Shown here: piece after piece, positions 30,011-41,628 of the stretch | How the letters are laid out: each line of letters begins with the position of its first letter | How positions within the stretch are numbered: position 1 is the first letter of the stretch | NCBI GenBank assembly: GCA_963682055.1 | Contig: OY821744.1 | Span: 28,000,967-28,064,966 of the forward strand | Source: Primula veris | Taxonomy: Eukaryota > Streptophyta > Magnoliopsida > Ericales > Primulaceae | Length of the DNA stretch: 64,000 bases | Direction of reading: 5' to 3' | The notes under the pieces: model-generated | What the model saw: the letters and a program-made list of their open reading frames with translations, nothing else | What the model was told of the DNA's origin: nothing | Databases searched by the model: none | Position numbers and translations under genes: made by a program

Positions 30011-32334
30011 CTTCCCCAAACCCATTTTCCATCTCCGTATAGACAGCAGGCAGCTCCCTTTCCCTCTCCGCCCCCCCTCTCCACCTCCCCACCGCATATC
30101 CCCCTCCCGGCAGCCTCCATATCGTCAACCCAACCGGCGTCTCCCCTTCCTCCGTCATTACTCCCTCTTCCCCGGGCAGCGCTGCCCGACACACAGGACA
30201 CGTGTTCCGAATCTTCAACCATGGAATAATACACTCAGAGTGATACATATGCTTACACGGCATCTCTTTTGCCTCCGACCCGACCTATGAAAACAATTTT
30301 ATCAGTTGGAAAAATGTGAAAATTCCAAATTCCCAACAAAAGCTTAGTGGTAATATACTAATATGCAAGGGAGAACGCACCCATGTAATTCCGAAAAATA
30401 TGACCATGTATTTCCCCTAAAATATGTAAAAACCTATGATTTGACACCCTCTATTTTTTTATTTTGTTCACTTAATTTAGTAGATTATGTAACTTTTGGC
30501 AGCCACAAAAATACCCTCTCTTTTTTCATTTCACTTTATTTACTAGCTTATGTAACTTTTGGCAGCTACCAAAATACCATTTCTTTTTTTATTTCACTTA
30601 ATTTACTAATTTATCTAACTTTTGGCAACCACAAAATACCCTCTCTGTAAATTTTGGCACCCACAAAAATACCCTTTTTTTATTTATTTATATTTCACTT
30701 AATTTAGTAAATTTTGGCACCCAAAAAAACAGATTTCATTAACTATAACCATTGTTAAAACTGTAAATATGTACTTCAAACGCATCCGTACAGATCGCAC
30801 AATTAATAAAGACAAATTTGAAGAGCGAGATAGGGAAATTAAGTTATTGTGTTAAATCAATATTGTTTGTCAAGTGTCAATTTTCTTTAAAATTTAAGCA
30901 GGATCGTAAGTAAATTGATGCATATGCTCCCTGTCAGTACAGATCACACAAAAATACCTTCTCTTTTTTTATTTCACTTAATTTAGTACCCTTTTTTTTT
31001 TACTTCACTTAGTAGTTGATGTAACAATAATAAAACAGTAAATATGTAGGAAAGTTTTCTTGTTTTTATATCATTTTTATCTCCTACTCATTATGATAGA
31101 GAGGATTGTAAATAGCCTGAGTTTTTTTGTCCAACTGAGTAGCTAAATTTGATAAAAAGGTGATTTTTATGTTAAATTTGAATAGAATTTTGGCTTAGCT
31201 TGATGTGGACTCTCTAACAATGTGAAAACTGTGAATATGTACCTCAAACTGTAAATCTGTTTTTTTTTTTCTTTTCTGAAAAAGCTAAAAATCCAGATTT
31301 TTAAAATATAGATTTCCAAATTTTTAAAATCTGATTTGGGACCAACAAACCCAGACTCTTCACTGACGTGGCACATCACCAAGTTCTCAATCTATGCTTT
31401 CGAAGCGAGCGGGTTTTCAGGTCGGGCTAAAGCAGCAGTAACCTCGATGCCCGATATCTGTTCCAGCAACCGATCAAACCCAGAGCTGATTAAGAAGTCG
31501 GAGAGGGGGTGGGGACGGGGCGGAGAGAGAGACGGAGGAGTCGTCAGAGTAGTAGAGGTGGTGATTAAAAATACCCTCTTTTTTACCACTTAATTTAGTA
31601 GTTTATGTAACTTGTAACACCCATAAAAATACCCTCTTTTTTGCCACTTAATTTAGTAGTCTACGTAACTTTTAACACCCATAAAAATTCCCTCTTTTTA
31701 ATTTCGCTTAATTTACTAGTTTAGGTATATTTTGGCACCCAAAAAAAATAGGGTCATTAATTAATACTAGTTCAAACAAGAAAACAAGAATTAATACTTA
31801 ATTCAGGATACTAAATGATAAAAATAAGAATTAAGTGTACTAAACAAGAAAACAGCAACAATGAAATATAATAAATAAATAAAAAAGTACCTCAAACACG
31901 TCCGTACAGATCGCGCAGTTAGACATGGTTTCCCTGCTGACGTGGCAGGTCAGCAGGGCCTCGATGGATGCTTTAGAAGCGGGCGGGTTTTCAGGTCGGG
32001 TCAAAGCAGCAGTAACTTCGATCCCCGAAAGCTGTTCAAGCAAGCGATCAAACCCGGAGCTGATTAAGAAGTCGGATACGGGTGGAGGGACGGGGCGGAG
32101 TCCGGCAGCAGAGGAGTCGTCGGAGTAGTAGAGGTGGTGGTGGTTTTGGATCTCGTCACGAAGGACGATTACAGGGTTGAATGGAGATCTGTCATGACGG
32201 TGCCGGTGGGAGGCGGTGGATGGAAGGGATTCGATGAAGCCGGTGTTGCAGTGTGGACACGTGGCGGATGATGGAGTGAGAGAGACGGTGGTTGTGCATC
32301 TGTGGCACCAATACGACGGCGGCGACGAAGACAT
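29829..32334 (-). CDS. RDUF-type RING-H2 E3 ubiquitin ligase (two exons)
   Basis: Exon 1 is 32334-31891 and exon 2 is 30284-29829. The 1606-bp intron (GTAC...TATAG) lies in phase 0 inside the RING. The product is about 299 residues. In order: an N-terminal zinc ribbon (YWCHRCTTTV...ATCPHCNTGFIE, two CX2C pairs, residues 8-35); a linker with SDFLISSGFDRLLEQL; a RING-H2 domain with CAIC, CKHMYHSEC and CPVC across the splice; and a DUF1117-type tail beginning LTIWRLPGGGYAVGR. Zinc ribbon, RING and DUF1117 together define the plant RDUF family, cytosolic/nuclear E3 ligases, some of which act in abscisic-acid and drought responses. All eight RING ligands are present and no lesion is visible, so it looks functional. 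Its intron is swollen by repeats. Confidence 0.9.
30430..30730. repeat. Minisatellite of about 60 bp in the RING intron (cluster 1)
   Basis: Four to five units built on CACTTAATTTAGTAG...ATGTAACTTTTGGCA...CACAAAAATACCCTC. The same unit forms cluster 2 at 31565-31745. Confidence 0.85.
30768..30955 (-). pseudogene. Short echoes of the exon-1 splice border in the intron
   Basis: 30768-30804 repeats, with a few changes, the exon-1 end that codes for CAICTDVFE plus the GTAC donor (31887-31925). A shorter trace (GTACAGATC in the same context) lies at 30937-30950. They are too short and altered to function as exons. Confidence 0.65.
31355..31565 (-). pseudogene. Partial duplicate of RING exon 1 inside the intron
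   Basis: On the minus strand it still encodes SDFLISSGFDRLLEQISGIE and RPENPLASKA, closely matching the exon-1 segment at 31939-32140. The zinc ribbon and the RING start are missing, and the frame soon runs into unrelated sequence. A tandem duplication of the exon-1 end plus the 5' part of the intron explains it. Confidence 0.88.
31565..31745. repeat. Minisatellite in the RING intron (cluster 2)
   Basis: Three units of the same unit as cluster 1 (CCACTTAATTTAGTAG...AACACCCATAAAAAT). Confidence 0.85.
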
Positions 32335-33740
32335 CTATTTATATTTATATATATGTATAGGTGTGTGTGTAGAGAGAGAGAGAGAGAGTGAATGTGAAGA
32401 CCGAAAATGTGAAGGGAGGAAACTAAGATAAGAAGAAAGGGTATTTTAATGGATTAATTTAATTAATTACACTAACGCTTTTGTATTTTCTATAGCTATT
32501 CTTTTGTGTTTTGTATTTTTTTTATGTTTTCTTTAGAGATGATTGATTGTATATTTCATTTTGATGCACGACAATACGAGATGGTTATAATCGTTGTTCC
32601 ATTTCCACGGTGCTTTCAATCGGTTTGATGTTACGTCAAATTGAACTTCTACAATCTGTGACATTAATTCTTTTTAATGCAAGGCATCCATGCTAGGTAT
32701 TTACATTGATGGGTTTTTATTTTGGATATAGGAGCTAGTTATGATCATTTTGTTCTAGTACACTACCATGCTAGGTGCCACGGGTCTGTTTTTCGCTCCA
32801 GAAAACAGTGCTAACACTAGGTGTTTAGGGCATCAAGATCTTTTTTGAATTAGAAAAAAACTACTACGTATAATCAAAAGGAGTATATGTGTGTATTGTT
32901 TTGTTTTGGTAGATGAAATTAAAAGGAGTATGTTAAATTATTTTTTTAGTTTACTTGATATGTATTTATCCATTATGAAGTAATTATTTGAGCATTCGTA
33001 TTTTTTTTTCCAATGAAATAACTTGAGAAAGATCAAGTATCTACTTTCTTTTGAAGTATTTGATCATAACTGTCAAGTTTTTTTATGGATGAATCATATT
33101 ACTTTAGGTCCAAAAGAAATTCCGTATATATACTTATAAGGGAGTAACAAGATGGTGATATGTCTTATATTTCATTTCGACTTTATGTGAAGAAAGTCTA
33201 TTTTTTCATTTGTTTTAGTTAGATTTTTCAAACTGTGGTCACACTCACTCGTAGATTTTGAAGACAAAAAGGAATGAAACTCGATCCTTCCAATGAACAA
33301 GTTCTTGCCTCGCTATCATATGCATAACTTTGTTCAGTCGCTTTTCGTGTGAAGAGAGCGAAATGCAATATTACAAAGTTTGTTTGAAGTCTATATAAAT
33401 TAAATTAAATTAAATGAGACTATTGGACATGAGTATATATAATTATTTTTTCAAAGTTGGTGACTAATTTGGCTACAATTCAAAAGGTCTTATTAGATGA
33501 AATGGGTGTCAAAACTATAAGTGTCAGCAGTATAAATTAGAATCTTCTTCCTATTAATTAACACGCGTGAGGATGATGATAGGTTAACGGCGTAGGAGCG
33601 CGTTTCACTCGGTGGGAATTAGCCCCACGCGTTCAAAGCACCGTTTAAACTTCTCTAACTAACGCCGTCTGATGACGTGGCCGTGAACAGAGGACTGACT
33701 GGTCAATATACTTAATATAAAAGCCTACACATATTTACTT
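32335..33740. other. Upstream region of the RING gene, otherwise gene-free
   Basis: Directly upstream of the RING start are an AT-rich TATA-like stretch (32336-32355) and a GA microsatellite (about 32370-32388), which may form its promoter and 5' untranslated region. Beyond that I see no gene. A GC-richer patch at 33570-33690 has two opposed (T)AACGGCGT-like motifs. Confidence 0.5.
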
Positions 33741-33746
33741 TTTATT

Positions 33747-34190
33747 TTTATGTAATCATAAGTACACTTAACTACTGATTAATAAAAAACTATTAAACTA
33801 TTAACATTAACCATTTAATTACTAAACTATACACATTTTTCATAAATAAATCTTTCCGACAAAATCGATCTCAAAATCGTATCAGGTGTCATCACACGAC
33901 CAAGTAAATGTTATTTTACCGGTTTGCCATTGTTTTTTTCGCTTAGAATTAAATGGTGAAATTCAGTTCTATATTTCTATATTTTTTGGTTTTGTAACGG
34001 AAAATGAGGATGAAAAAGTGAAATAAATTTTAACGTGGTCACGTGATGACACGTGACACGATTTTGATATCGATTTTGTTAGAAAAATTTGTTTGTAAAA
34101 AAAATACTAGTTTAGTAGTTAAATTGTTAATTTTGATAATTTTGTAAATTTTTTTTTTTTTAATACTGCAATCAAGTGTAATAAATGACG
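33747..34190. mobile_element. Foldback/MITE-like element 1
   Basis: The left arm (33747-33925) and right arm (34020-34190) are inverted repeats about 170 bp long. Matched blocks include ACAAAATCGAT, CAAAATCGT, GTGTCATCAC and the AC(T)ACTAAACTA segment. The arms surround a loop of about 95 bp. The exact ends and a target duplication could not be fixed. Confidence 0.7.
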
Positions 34191-34825
34191 CGGGCTAAAA
34201 CTTAAATGGTCGTTGACTACGAGAGAAATAAGTATGTGAGTACTTACCAAGCAACAACGCCCATTTTGGACTAATATGAACGAACCAACGAACGCCTTTC
34301 TTGAATTAATATTTTATCTTGGCTTGTAAAATTAACTTTGTACTCTAAATGATTCTTTTCTTTGTCATTTTATTTTATTTTCTTTTCCTCTAACAGTTTC
34401 ATTTTATTATAAAACTTTAGTTTATTTTTTGTCTTTATTCTGTTGATACTTCTTTTCCTGGGGGTCTTGCGGCACTTCATGTAGAGTGCACCTAACAATA
34501 CTAGACTTAATTTTGATTTGTTAAAATTTTGTATAATTATTCTGTTTTACCTGTTTAACAGAATTTTGTTTTAATTTTGTTTCTCTTATGAAATTGTTTT
34601 TAGTAAAATAAGTTTATGATAACCTTCTGGTCTGTGAATTCTGGTGTTTACAGCTAAATTTAATTCCGTTTTTTTTTATATCTGGTTATAGTTGTTTTTA
34701 GGTTTTCAAAATAATCTTTGCGAAATCAGTTTATAGAAATTATTTGTGGTTTAAGAAATTTCATATTTGTTGGTTAATTTCAGTTATAACCTTTGGTTTA
34801 TATCTTCGATCCAGTAAGATTCTGG
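34191..34825. other. Gene-free segment before the RING gene fragment
   Basis: AT-rich, with no coding frame. It does not resemble the upstream exons of the RING gene, so the right duplication arm breaks at about 34826. Confidence 0.55.
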
Positions 34826-34999
34826 TGGAGTACTTGGCCGAGGAACGGGGAAGGGTTTGGGAGGACTTTTCCTAATTTCGTATCTTTCTTTGGGAGGTTT
34901 CAATCGGATGGGTCATTTGGACCGTCGATTGATAGGAGCAGGAGTTCGAGTTTGGTTTTTGGGAGGAGGAAAAAGGGTAAAGTAGTGTCAATATTTTGA
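34826..34999 (+). pseudogene. C-terminal fragment of an RDUF RING gene
   Basis: The frame encodes NFVSFFGRFQSDGSFGPSID and RSRSSSLVFGRRKK before a stop. This matches the C-terminus of the RING gene at 29829-30000 (FVSFFGRFRGEGSS, RSRSSGSVFGRRR). The orientation is opposite to that gene, as expected from the inverted duplication. Zinc ribbon, RING and most of DUF1117 are absent. Confidence 0.87.
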
Positions 35000-37304
35000 T
35001 TATTTAAGCTTGTTTGATCTCACTTAAAACTTCTAATTTTAGAGGTCTAAAAAATAACATGGTTGAAAGAGGGCTCAGATCACTTGCCTGACGTTAACAG
35101 ACATTCTTTACATTTATGCAGAGGCAGTTTTCATGACTGGAATCTATGACCTCGTGCCATCTTAATTTTATGTTTGCGATTAGAGAAATTATGCATATAT
35201 ATTTAGAATTAGGCAATATTTTTCAATTGTAGTCGAAAGAGATGGTTAGATCAGTAGGCTTTTTTCGAAACTCAGAAAAGATTGATATGCCTTAGTTTGA
35301 AACTTTATAATCTATGACCTCCGATCAAATTTTTTGGTTGTAAAAGTTTATAAATTACAAATTTAGTCCGTATAGTTTGAAAATTTATAATATAATCTTA
35401 AAATTATAAAAGATGCAGATTTCAGTTTGAAAAAAGTTAAATTTATATACTCCGACTTAATTTTTCGTAACACAATAAACAAAATTTATCTAAGATTCAA
35501 AAGCTTGTTAAAAATGTATATTATTTTTTATTTTTGCAGAATTGTGTAAAATACCCCTACTTCTCATAATTTTTTTTTAAAAAAAACTACTTCAAAAGTA
35601 AGAAGTAATATTAATTATTTTTTTTCAACAAGAAGAGAATTAATAAATAATATCGATTTTTGATGAAAGGCTTTATTCTTCAAAAAAATTGTATAATATA
35701 TAAATCTCTTTCCAAACTAAATAAAGTTCTTAGAAAATGTTGCTTTTATCTAAAGAAAGTTTTTTCCTAAAAAGCAAAGTTCTTTCCAAAGTCGGTTTTT
35801 TCTTTAGTAAACAATTCAAAATAAAAGGCTTAAGCAAACATTATTTTGGTATATAAAAGAGAAAACAATTTAGTACAAAGTTTTAAATCATAAACTAACA
35901 TTTTTTTTTTAAAAACTCGCAATTTCTTGAAAAAAAATTCTTTGAAAAATTGCATTTTCTCAAGAAAAGTTGCTAAATTGAAAATATGCATTTCCCCAAG
36001 AAAAATAATAATATTTGTTTTCTGAAAATGGGTTAATTTTGTTATTTTCATCAATTTACTATCTTAATTTCTAATTTCTAAACTATGGGGACTGTAATGT
36101 AAATGTTTTAAACTTTGAAAGTTAAGTTTAACGTTTTCCATCCAAAAAGTAAACGACTGGTCATCAAATCATTAAAAGTGTACAGTAGAGGTCAGTAAAT
36201 CAAGATTTTTGAAAGTTAGGTCACCGTATTGTTATAGAAAAGGTTTTATACAATTGCTAGGAAAAAAACAACAACATTAGTACTTAACAAACCCTTAATT
36301 TATGTTTGTAATAAGAGAAATTATGGATCTATTTGGATTTGATATTTTTTTTTGATTTGTAATTAGAAAGGGGATTAAATCAGTGATGACAAGAAAATTT
36401 GTTGTATTTTGCTAATAAACTTATTGATAGCAGTAGCTGATTAGAGGTTAAAGAAAAGAATGCATTTTTTTGGTAATTGCAGAAAAATTGGTGAATATTG
36501 ATCGGTGAATGTATTTGAAATTGGAATTGGGATCGATATTTGTTATATACATTTGTTTGATTTACTTATTCGGTATACTTGTTGGTTTCATGAATTGGTA
36601 GATTGTTGGTGAATATGTGAACCGAATGAGATTCTTCTTTATCACATTTTGGAATTTGTCTTTGTTTTGATTGTAGGTGCAAGTGGACAATATGATCAAT
36701 AGAAACAATTGGTTATGTTGAGTATCCTATCATGTATGTATTTTTATCGCATATCACTTGTGGATAGATCGTGCCATGCGTATAAATGTTCTGTTGAGTC
36801 CGCTTAGTCTCAAATGATGTTGTGTCAGCTCTCCCGGTCCCAAGATGGACCCGTCCCAGAATGAACGTTGTACTGTACTTGTTGGGCTCTTTCAAAAATA
36901 GTGCAGTCCATAAGTGAGGGGCAGTGTTGCGTATCCCATAATATGGATGTGTTATTATCCCACAATATTTATGAATAGATCGTGATATGTGTATAAACGG
37001 TGTTTCTCTCATTATTTGTTTTAAGACATTTTAATGGGGAAATGTATTTGGTTCAACATGTTCTTTGTTAGCAAATGTGATCGAATGTAGTTGAGAGAAT
37101 GGTAAAGAATTTTCCGCAAATTCCATTTTGCTACGTTTATGGAGTAATTCTTGAATCCACTTCATTAGCTGATTGTTGGAGTAACATCTTGATTTTCCTT
37201 ACGAATTTCATAAAGTGCATTTTCTGGAAATTGTGTTGATAGAAAATATTCTGAAAAGAAAAGTATTGTGCTTTGCTAAAGGGAAAAAAATACATTTACT
37301 GTAC

Positions 37305-37485
37305 TGTAATATCTATTGTTAACAATTTAGTTAACAGACTATCAAAATTAATAATTGACGTACTGAACTATCATAATGTTCACAATTCATTTACATCTGT
37401 TAATTTAGTTGGATGAAAGTTAGTTTCGGTTTTCATTTTGGTCATATTGTTTGTAACTTGTATAAATTCATAAATATATAATTAT

Positions 37486-37529
<44 letters not shown>

Positions 37530-38206
37530 TATAATACACATATATATATATGTTATAAATAAATATATATACATAATGTATGCATAAATAAATATATATA
37601 CATATAATATAATGCATCTATACATATTATTGTAAACAATATAAATTCTAGATGATGCTTGTGTATAAGAAGAAATTATAAATACTTAACAAATATATTC
37701 TATTTAGAAAAAATGAATAACTTTTTTAAAAAAATAACAGTTTTCTTGCCGTTTTTTCATGAAAGTATTCAAATAGTGATGTGGTCTCAAATAATTTTTG
37801 CCCGAATGTCATAAATCTAAAACTTTAGTTTCGTTTCATGAATACTTTTTTTCATGAATACTTTAGTTTCGTTTTAGAGAAAATATAAAAAAAAAAATTA
37901 TAATTTTTTTACTTTAGAAAAAAAATCAAAGAAAATTTAGTTAAATAATATGTTTTTTAAACTAAAATATTTATTATGGATGTATATGCATGTGTTTTAG
38001 TAGAAAGATTGTAAATTGTAATGTTTCGAAAAGAGATGATTGAATTTATACAAGTTACAAAAAATATGACCAAAATGAAAAGTGAAACTAAATTTCATAC
38101 AACTAAATTAACGACAGTATCTGAATTATGAATATTACGATAGTTCAGTACGTCAATTGTTAACTTTGGTATTTTGATAGCTAAATCTTTAAAAACATAT
38201 ATTACA
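37305..38206. mobile_element. Foldback/MITE-like element 2
   Basis: Inverted repeats of about 180 bp. Left: TGTAATAT...AATTGACGTACTGAACTATC. Right: the same in reverse complement, ending ATATTACA. Other matched blocks are TCATTTTGGTCATATT and GTAACTTGTATAAATTCA. The loop contains a TA microsatellite (37489-37525). No target duplication was identified. Confidence 0.75.
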
Positions 38207-38215
38207 ATAAAATAT

Positions 38216-38260
38216 CACTACAAATAAATACTTAAATAGCAACGGAATTATTGACGGTAT
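38216..38260. mobile_element. Possible CACTA-type terminus
   Basis: CACTACAAATAAATAC followed by subterminal GACGG/ACGACGG motifs resembles the end of a CACTA transposon. The opposite end (TTGTAGTG) was not found, so this is weak. Confidence 0.25.
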
Positions 38261-39702
38261 TTTTTGTTACGAACTTATTAACGACGGTTTTTGTGACAGC
38301 TTTGTGACAATTTAGTCAATTTGTAACAGATTTGTAATAAATTTTTAAATTAGTGACATGTTTTGACTCTTACTAAATCAATCATTTTTTATTTTTTTTA
38401 TGTATTTTTTTCCGCATATTTTCTTCTTCCATAATCTTACCCTCTTTCTAGCAAGGGATTCTTGCCTATGGCCATAATCCATTTGCTGAACAGTACTAAG
38501 CTTTTTAGCATAGTATCCTTTTGACATTTGATGTTATTTTCCTACTCGTAGAAAGAGGGAACACATGAGGAAAAGGATCGATGCTAGCTTTTTGTACAGA
38601 ATTGGACCCCCTCCCATTTGTGCTTTCCAACTTCTATGTTTTGTATATACATGTCTTTGACAGGAGAATGAGAAAGTGACCATATACTTATGTTTAAAAA
38701 ATTTATTTTCCAAATTTATTTTTTTTTGGTTTTGATGTTGTCTCACTGGACCCGTCAAACTAGATTTTTTTTCATTGTCAGGTTAACATTACATTGTTTT
38801 CTTAATAAATGCTTGTATTTTTTTCCAATTTTATTTTAATAATCCCTAGTTATATTTATTTATAACTTGAAACAAACAAAAAAAATGAAAAAAAAGTAAG
38901 CATATATATATTTTTTTGAATTATCTCTCTTTAAAATGCCAAATAATACCAAATAAACAATTAAATTATCAAAATATTATAAAAACATGAAAATCATTTT
39001 TTTTAAAAGTAACTATTAACAAAACGATGAAATCATTGACTTTACAAAGGAAGTTCATAAATTTAATAACATTTATTAATAAAAAGAAAGTATAATTAAA
39101 AAAAAGTATAGTCAGGCTCACTCACTCTCTTGTGTTTCACTATTCTCCATCCACTCTTTATTGTTTTATTTGTTATTTTACTTTTTTTTCTTTGTAAGCA
39201 TTATTGGTAACTAGAAACAAGAGTTCCAACTGGCCACATGAAAGCATTTTCTTCCATTCGTACCTTGTTTTTGAAAGCAATTGGTAAAATTCTATTCGTT
39301 TGTGGTGCTGTGCAAAGATGACCCATATGTTTTGGAAAGTTAGCTTCATCTTTTTTGTTTGTACACTACCACACTTTGTAATTTGTATAGTGTATGTCTA
39401 ACAAAACATTAGCCTTTTAGAAAGAAGATGAACATGTCACATGTGTGTTGGAGACTTTTAACTTCCATTTACTTTTTTTTTTTTTTTTTTACTTTTGAGG
39501 GAGTATTTCTTTTTAACACATGATATATATATCATATTTTTCCATCAGTTTTATATCTTTATTGTTTTTTTATTTCCAATTGTGACAATTTTATTTCTAG
39601 TAGCCTAAGAACGTGGCAGCTCTAAGTTGACTCCATTTGCATACTTGTCAATTGTTTGCCTCAAGAAAGAAATTACATTTGCACGCCAAGCATTTCCTAA
39701 AC

Positions 39703-40167
39703 AAGATAAAAATTAGAAATTTTGCATATGCACTCACACGACACTTTCCCTTTCTCTCTCAATAAGAAATGTCAAAATAGACATATGCAGATTTTAATAT
39801 TGACATGTGTTTTACACTTCTTATCTTTAGTAATATAGCATATTTTGTCAACGTCAATTTTGTGATTTTCGTCAATGAATGTTTTTTCTTTTAGTGGCAT
39901 GTCGTTTTTTTTTTGGAAAACGTTTGTAAGTTACTCTAAAGTCCAGCCTAGCCCAGAATTAACAAATATCGGATAAAAACTAAAACTACACATTTGTCAA
40001 AATCTCCATTCTTTGTTGTCAAACATTACAAATATTAAACACTATAATTTTAAACACGACTTGAAAGTTATCCACACGTTAATTTTGAGCTATAAAATAG
40101 TTTGAGATTTACGACAGTTCGCAAAACTTTAAAAGTTTCCATTTCTAGAATAAGGTATTTGATTATG
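39703..40167. other. Gene-free host DNA
   Basis: AT-rich with no features seen, between the duplication arm and the solo LTR. Confidence 0.55.
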
Positions 40168-40172
40168 GAACC

Positions 40173-41391
40173 TGTTGAACGATGTTCTTCTAATCGATTA
40201 TTTTAATGATAACAAAATTTGTAAAACATGATAAAAGCTCGTTTTGCGTACTAATCACTTATCTAGCTTGTTAAAGGTTCGAAATGATAGAATGCTTAAA
40301 TACGAAGCCAACGGTTCAAGCGGAACCATAATCGGACTTAAAACGGAGAAGTTACGAGCATTCGAAGTATAACGAGAAAACCGAGAAATTGCCAGAAAAA
40401 ACGACCGATCGTTTTGGACAAAACGACCGATCGTTTTTGATCCAAAATGTTCCAGTGAGGTCGTCTGAAAAACTACCGATCGAAATGGCAAAAACGACCG
40501 ATCGTTTTTGGTCCAAAATGTTCCAGGAGTTCATGATAAAAACGACCGATCGTTTTTGGTCCAAAATTTTCCAGTGAGTTCATGATAAAAACGACCGATC
40601 GTTTTTCAGAAAACGACCGATCGTTTTCTGCAGAATTCAAAAAATAGTTTTTTGACTTATTCTGGAAAATTGGGAAACTGCTTAAAACCATTGGATAAAG
40701 ACATAACACTTCATACAACGGTAACAAAGACCAATTAGCCTTCAAATACCCCCAAATTCCTTAATGAAGATCACCCCAATTCACACACTCAATTAAGCTA
40801 TCATTTCAAGATCATACTCAACCTTATACTTCATTTTTCTCACTTGTATTCATATAAATTCTTGAGTGTAATATTATTGTAATCTTATAAACACCAAGAT
40901 ATTATTTTTTTAGTGATCGATACTCTTTCGATTCAAATTATATAGTGAATTATAAACTCATTTGTGAGCGAGTGATCGGGTAGAGGCTTTGTAAGCAAGT
41001 GTAGCTTAAAAGCTCTAGGTTTTTTCATTCGGGATACTCATAGAGTGAGGGGGAGCTTAATCGGTCGATTAGCTCGTTAGGATGTAATATTGGAAAAAAA
41101 ATTCTAGTGAAATACTCGGTAGTGTGAATACCGAGGAGAGGAGTAGGCGCGTTTTGTCAAACCTCTATACATATTGTGTTATTTCTTTTCCCTTAACTTT
41201 TACATTCCGTACTTATTTATTGCTTTTTTTGATTGCTTGCATAGTTTAAACTAGCATTAAATAGTTAACAAAATTGTTTAGTTATAAAATCTACTAATTA
41301 GCATAGTTAATAGCTCAAAGTTTTTATTCCGCGAAAATTATACGTAAACCTTATTCACCCCCTCTAAGATTTAGACACTTACGGACTAACA
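40173..41391 (+). mobile_element. Solo LTR of a third LTR-retrotransposon family
   Basis: 1219 bp, starting TGTTGAACGA and ending ACGGACTAACA, flanked by a perfect 5-bp target duplication GAACC (40168-40172 and 41392-41396). The end TTCACCCCCTCTAAG...CTAACA is typical of plant copia LTRs. No internal domain is present, so it is what remains after LTR-LTR recombination. Strand is inferred from the LTR end composition. Confidence 0.92.
40395..40630. repeat. Near-palindromic AACGACCGATCGTT array in the solo LTR
   Basis: Six exact copies of AACGACCGATCGTT and one degenerate copy (AACTACCGATCGAA), with spacing of about 20-70 bp. Several are followed by GGTCCAAAATGTTCCAG. Each copy contains the perfect palindrome CGATCG. 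Confidence 0.93.
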
Positions 41392-41516
41392 GAACCTATT
41401 AAAACCCGCATTCATTCGGGTATGAAAATGATTTCATATGTTTAAAACGATGCAAAGTTTCAATTTCTAAAAACAGATTACCTATTATAAAATCCCCTAA
41501 ACCCATGCATACGAGC

Positions 41517-41628
41517 TATGAAAACAATTTTATGAGTTGAAAATGTGAAAAGTCCAATTCCACAACAAGAGTTTAGTGGTAATATTTATAAAAAAAAATT
41601 CATTAATTATAACAATGTTAAAACTGAT
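41517..41628. repeat. Displaced fragment of the RING gene intron
   Basis: CTATGAAAACAATTTTAT followed by AGTTGAAAATGTGAAA and AGTTTAGTGGTAATAT matches 30285-30360. It then jumps to a match of 30735-30765 (ATTATAACAATGTTAAAACTG). The orientation is the same as at the RING locus, with the minisatellite missing. Confidence 0.75.

Larger units (their letters stand above)
34826..39702 (-). repeat. Right arm of the inverted duplication, expanded by insertions
   Basis: Reverse-complement counterpart of 28355-30010. It is about three times longer because of inserted DNA, including the foldback element at 37305-38206 and a segment flanked by two imperfect copies of about 100 bp (35158-35260 and 36295-36395). 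Confidence 0.8.

Noticed and set aside
35830..36054. 74-codon Lys/Phe-rich minus-strand ORF
   Set aside because: Low-complexity product of A/T tracts inside the duplication arm; no counterpart frame in the left arm.
38216..38260. Complete CACTA transposon
   Set aside because: Only one CACTACAA-like end is visible; no partner end, target duplication or transposase, so listed only as a weak terminus.
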